Below, in pieces: positions 4,679 through 7,471 of a DNA stretch of 7,471 nt. The stretch is from Cryomorphaceae bacterium (GTDB taxonomy: Bacteria; Bacteroidota; Bacteroidia; Flavobacteriales; Schleiferiaceae), in assembly GCA_003444795.1 (NCBI GenBank), contig DLWR01000041.1, positions 1 to 7,471 of the forward strand, read 5' to 3'. Under the pieces are notes generated by a model. It had not been told where the DNA came from and did no database searches. It worked only from the letters and a program-made list of their open reading frames with translations. Both the position numbers and the translations under genes were made by a program. How positions within the stretch are numbered: the stretch's first letter is position 1; each line of letters starts with the position of its first letter.

Positions 4679-7471
4679 TCATTCCGCATTTTCCCCGGAG
4701 GGAAGCCATTCCTTTAAAAGTACAAAAGCCGCGTCAACCCCCGAAACGGATTCTACCACAAGGCTAATCCGCGGGCCTTTTTGCTTCATTCGGAAGCGCT
4801 GGGGCTGGGCCTGCAGTTTTTGCAAGAAGGTCATAAGCACTTCCTGCGGAGGCGCTTCGTGGGCTTCCTCCGGGAAGTGGCAGAGCATTTTGCCCGCTTT
4901 GAGGACAATTTTTTCAAAGCCCAGCTCCTGACCGAGCCAGCGCAAGCGCAGGGAGGTCATGAGCTGCTGGGCCTGGACGGGTAACGCCCCAAAACGGTCT
5001 TCGAGCCCCGCGATGTACGCTGTCAATGCTGCCTCGTCTGGAAGTTCGTTCAGCTCGCGGTAGATGCGCAGTCGCTCTTCCACGAAATTGATGTAGGCAT
5101 CTGGGAGCAGGAGCTCAAGATCCGTGTCGAGTTGGCAGTCGCGGTCCTTGGGATTCCAACCGCCGCGAACATCCGCGTACAAATCCTTGAATTCGTTTTT
5201 CTTGAGTTCATCCACCGCCTCGCCAAGGAGTTTCTGGTACGTGTCAAAGCCCAAGTCGTTGATGAAGCCCGATTGCTCGGCTCCCAGAAGGTCACCCGCT
5301 CCGCGGATTTCCAGGTCGCGCAGGGCAATTTTAAAGCCACTACCCAAATCCGAAAACTGCTCCAAAGCCTGAAGACGCTTGCGTGATTCTTCGGGCAGGC
5401 CGGCCAAGGGAGGGGCAATGAGGTAGCAGAAGGCTTTTCGGTTGGAACGACCGACGCGCCCGCGCATTTGGTGCAAGTCACTCAAACCAAACATATGGGC
5501 CTGGTGGATGAGCATGGTATTGGCGTTTGGAACGTCTAGACCACTTTCCACAATGGTCGTGCTCACCAAAATATCGTATTCGCCCGCCATGAAGTCGAGC
5601 AAGATCTTTTCCAAATCGTGCCCCTTCATCTGGCCGTGGCAAATCGCAATGCGCGCATCCGGCACCAAGCGTTGCAGCATGCCTGCAACCTCCTCAATAT
5701 TTTCGACCCGATTATGAATGAAGAAGGCTTGCCCCCCACGGCTCATCTCATAGGCGAGGGCATCGCGAATGCCTTCCTCGTTGAAGCCCATGATGTGCGT
5801 TTCAATGGGTTGTCGGTTGGGCGGCGGGGTGGTCATGACGCTGAGGTCGCGCGCCGCCATCAAGGAAAACTGAAGCGTCCTCGGGATGGGGGTGGCCGTC
5901 AACGTGAGGGTGTCCACATTAACTTTTAGGGTCTTGAGTTTGTCCTTGACGTTGACGCCAAACTTCTGTTCTTCGTCAATCACCAAAAGCCCCAAATCTC
6001 TAAAAGTCAACTCTTTGCTGACCAATTTATGCGTGCCAATCAAGATGTCAATCTTGCCCGCCGCTAAGTCTTCGGCAATAGCTTTGACTTCTTTGGCACT
6101 GCGGGAGCGATTGATGTATTCCATGCGAGCGGGAAAGCCTTCGAGTCGCTTTTTAAAGGTCTGGTAGTGCTGGAAGGCCAAAATGGTGGTGGGTACCAAG
6201 ACGGCGACTTGTTTGCTGTCCGCCACGGCCTGGAATGCGGCGCGCACGGCCAGTTCTGTCTTTCCAAAGCCCACGTCGCCGCAAATGAGGCGGTCCATAG
6301 CAATGGGGCTCTCCATGTCCGCTTTGATGTCCGCGGTGGCTTTTTCTTGATCCGGCGTATCCTCGTACTGAAAAGAGGCCTCGAGCTCGTGCTGCAAGTA
6401 GGTGTCGGGCGCATAGCCATATCCTTTGGCCTCCTTCCGCTTGGCATAGAGCTGGATGAGGTCGTAGGCCATTTGCTTGACCCGCGTCTTGGTCTTCTTT
6501 TTGAGCGCCTGCCAGGCAGGCGAGCCCAATTTATTCAGGACGGGGGTAGCCCCTTCTTTGCCGTTGAATTTGGCAATCTTGTGCAGGCTGTGGATGCTGA
6601 CGTACAGAATGTCGGAGTCCTTGTAGACCAGTTTGATGGCCTCTTGCATCTTGCCTTGGACGTCAATTTTCTGCAATCCCCCAAACTTTCCAATGCCGTG
6701 GTCGATGTGCGTGACATAATCTCCGACTTGGAGGGAATTCAGTTCTTTGAGGGTGATGGCCTGCGCCTTGTCCAAGCCATCGCGCAAGCGAAAACGCTGG
6801 TAGCGCTCAAAGATTTCATGATCGCTGTACACGACCCGGTTGGCCGCTGGATCTTCCCAGCCATGGTGAAGGGCGTGGTCCAACCATTGGATAGGCAAGG
6901 TTTCGTCCGGCGCTAAATCGTGCAGAATGGACACCAAGCGCTTTTTCTGTTGGGGTAGGCTGCACATGATCCACAATTCCCGATGGGTGCGGTGGTGGGC
7001 TTGCAGGTGTTCCAGTAGGAGCGAAAAATTCTTGCCAAAGGTTGGCTGAGGTAAGGATTGCCAGGGGATGGTCGTCTCGGAGGCACGGGTGGATTCGGTC
7101 AAATGGGCGCGCTGTTGGAGCAAGTGTTGAACGTGGACACCGCTCGAATACAAAGCATGGGGCACCATGGGCTTAATACCCCCGTGATGGGCCACATAGG
7201 CGGCTTCCGCCTGAGAATAGCCTTGGTCCAACTTGTCGCAGAGCAGGTCAGCATCTTCGATCCAAAGTAAACTTTCAGCACCGGCATACTCCAGCAACGA
7301 TTCCCGAACCTCCTTCTTCACCTTGTCCTCTACGTTGGGGACGAGGGTCATGCTTTCGACGACGCCATCGCTCAATTGGCTTTCCACGTCAAAGGGCCGA
7401 ATGTCCTCCACCTCATTGCCAAAAAACTCAATGCGGTGCGGCGTCTGATGCGCAAAAGAATACACGTCAAC
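4679..7471 (-). CDS. mfd: Transcription-repair coupling factor Mfd, lacking its N-terminus (runs off the right edge)
   Basis: The open frame enters at the right edge (VDVYSFAHQTPHRIEFFGNE) and gives 930 residues to a TGA at 4681-4679. By comparison with full-length Mfd, roughly 150 to 200 N-terminal residues are missing. The visible part starts in the end of the UvrB-like module. It then has a CarD-like RNA polymerase interaction domain (about 6750-6560, with GDYVTHIDHGIGKF) and a RecG-like helicase core: Walker A GDVGFGKT (6257-6280), DEEQ motif II (5966-5977), TATPIPR motif III (5879-5899) and QMRGRVGR motif VI (5447-5470). The translocation motif RGAGDLLG follows near 5280-5305, then the C-terminal regulatory domain (about 5130-4679). 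Mfd is a DNA translocase that pushes RNA polymerase stalled at lesions off DNA and recruits UvrA. All key motifs are intact. It lies upstream of the ABC operon in the same direction, with a 98-base gap. Confidence 0.98.
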   Translation of the reverse strand, partial: VDVYSFAHQTPHRIEFFGNEVEDIRPFDVESQLSDGVVESMTLVPNVEDKVKKEVRESLLEYAGAESLLWIEDADLLCDKLDQGYSQAEAAYVAHHGGIKPMVPHALYSSGVHVQHLLQQRAHLTESTRASETTIPWQSLPQPTFGKNFSLLLEHLQAHHRTHRELWIMCSLPQQKKRLVSILHDLAPDETLPIQWLDHALHHGWEDPAANRVVYSDHEIFERYQRFRLRDGLDKAQAITLKELNSLQVGDYVTHIDHGIGKFGGLQKIDVQGKMQEAIKLVYKDSDILYVSIHSLHKIAKFNGKEGATPVLNKLGSPAWQALKKKTKTRVKQMAYDLIQLYAKRKEAKGYGYAPDTYLQHELEASFQYEDTPDQEKATADIKADMESPIAMDRLICGDVGFGKTELAVRAAFQAVADSKQVAVLVPTTILAFQHYQTFKKRLEGFPARMEYINRSRSAKEVKAIAEDLAAGKIDILIGTHKLVSKELTFRDLGLLVIDEEQKFGVNVKDKLKTLKVNVDTLTLTATPIPRTLQFSLMAARDLSVMTTPPPNRQPIETHIMGFNEEGIRDALAYEMSRGGQAFFIHNRVENIEEVAGMLQRLVPDARIAICHGQMKGHDLEKILLDFMAGEYDILVSTTIVESGLDVPNANTMLIHQAHMFGLSDLHQMRGRVGRSNRKAFCYLIAPPLAGLPEESRKRLQALEQFSDLGSGFKIALRDLEIRGAGDLLGAEQSGFINDLGFDTYQKLLGEAVDELKKNEFKDLYADVRGGWNPKDRDCQLDTDLELLLPDAYINFVEERLRIYRELNELPDEAALTAYIAGLEDRFGALPVQAQQLMTSLRLRWLGQELGFEKIVLKAGKMLCHFPEEAHEAPPQEVLMTFLQKLQAQPQRFRMKQKGPRISLVVESVSGVDAAFVLLKEWLPSGENAE

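Noticed and set aside
6167..6916. Plus-strand open frame of 249 codons opposite mfd
   Set aside because: It covers the reverse complement of the Mfd polymerase-binding and helicase regions, whose motifs are intact on the minus strand. No independent coding evidence.

Overview
The window is a single compact, entirely minus-strand gene cluster, so the gene order is read from high to low coordinates. It looks like a chromosomal housekeeping region of a Bacteroidota bacterium, possibly in or near Flavobacteriales. This placement is inferred from protein style. The ABC ATPase and permease resemble the NatA/NatB-like pair common in that phylum. The response regulator has a KPPDLNRL receiver end and a GPNGSGKE P-loop, which recall Bacteroidota NtrC-type regulators. 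No gene start has an obvious Shine-Dalgarno sequence. The base composition is moderately GC-rich by eye. No mobile elements, tRNA or rRNA genes or CRISPR arrays were seen.

Layout in the direction of transcription: (1) 7471-4679 is most of mfd, the transcription-repair coupling factor, with its N-terminus beyond the right edge. (2) 4678-4581 is the only real intergenic gap (98 bases). It holds a tandem 11-bp repeat, two mutually exclusive short hairpins and a possible 16-codon Cys-rich leader ORF. (3) 4580-3666 is an ABC ATPase and (4) 3669-2362 its ABC-2 permease, overlapping by 4 bases. (5) 2352-1516 is a small MscS-family mechanosensitive channel. (6) 1543-584 is a Ppx/GppA-family phosphatase that overlaps the channel by 28 bases. 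(7) 605-1 is the start of an NtrC-type sigma-54-dependent response regulator, overlapping the phosphatase by at least 22 bases and running off the left edge.

Genes 3 to 7 are separated by at most 9 bases or overlap, so they probably form one transcription unit with translational coupling. The contents suggest an envelope or stress-related group: an exporter-like ABC system, an osmotic release channel, a (p)ppGpp/polyphosphate-type phosphatase and a sigma-54 activator. That shared purpose is inference only. Every gene belongs to a known family. The least explained sequence is the 98-base leader between mfd and the ABC operon. I saw no clear evidence of a new multi-gene system.
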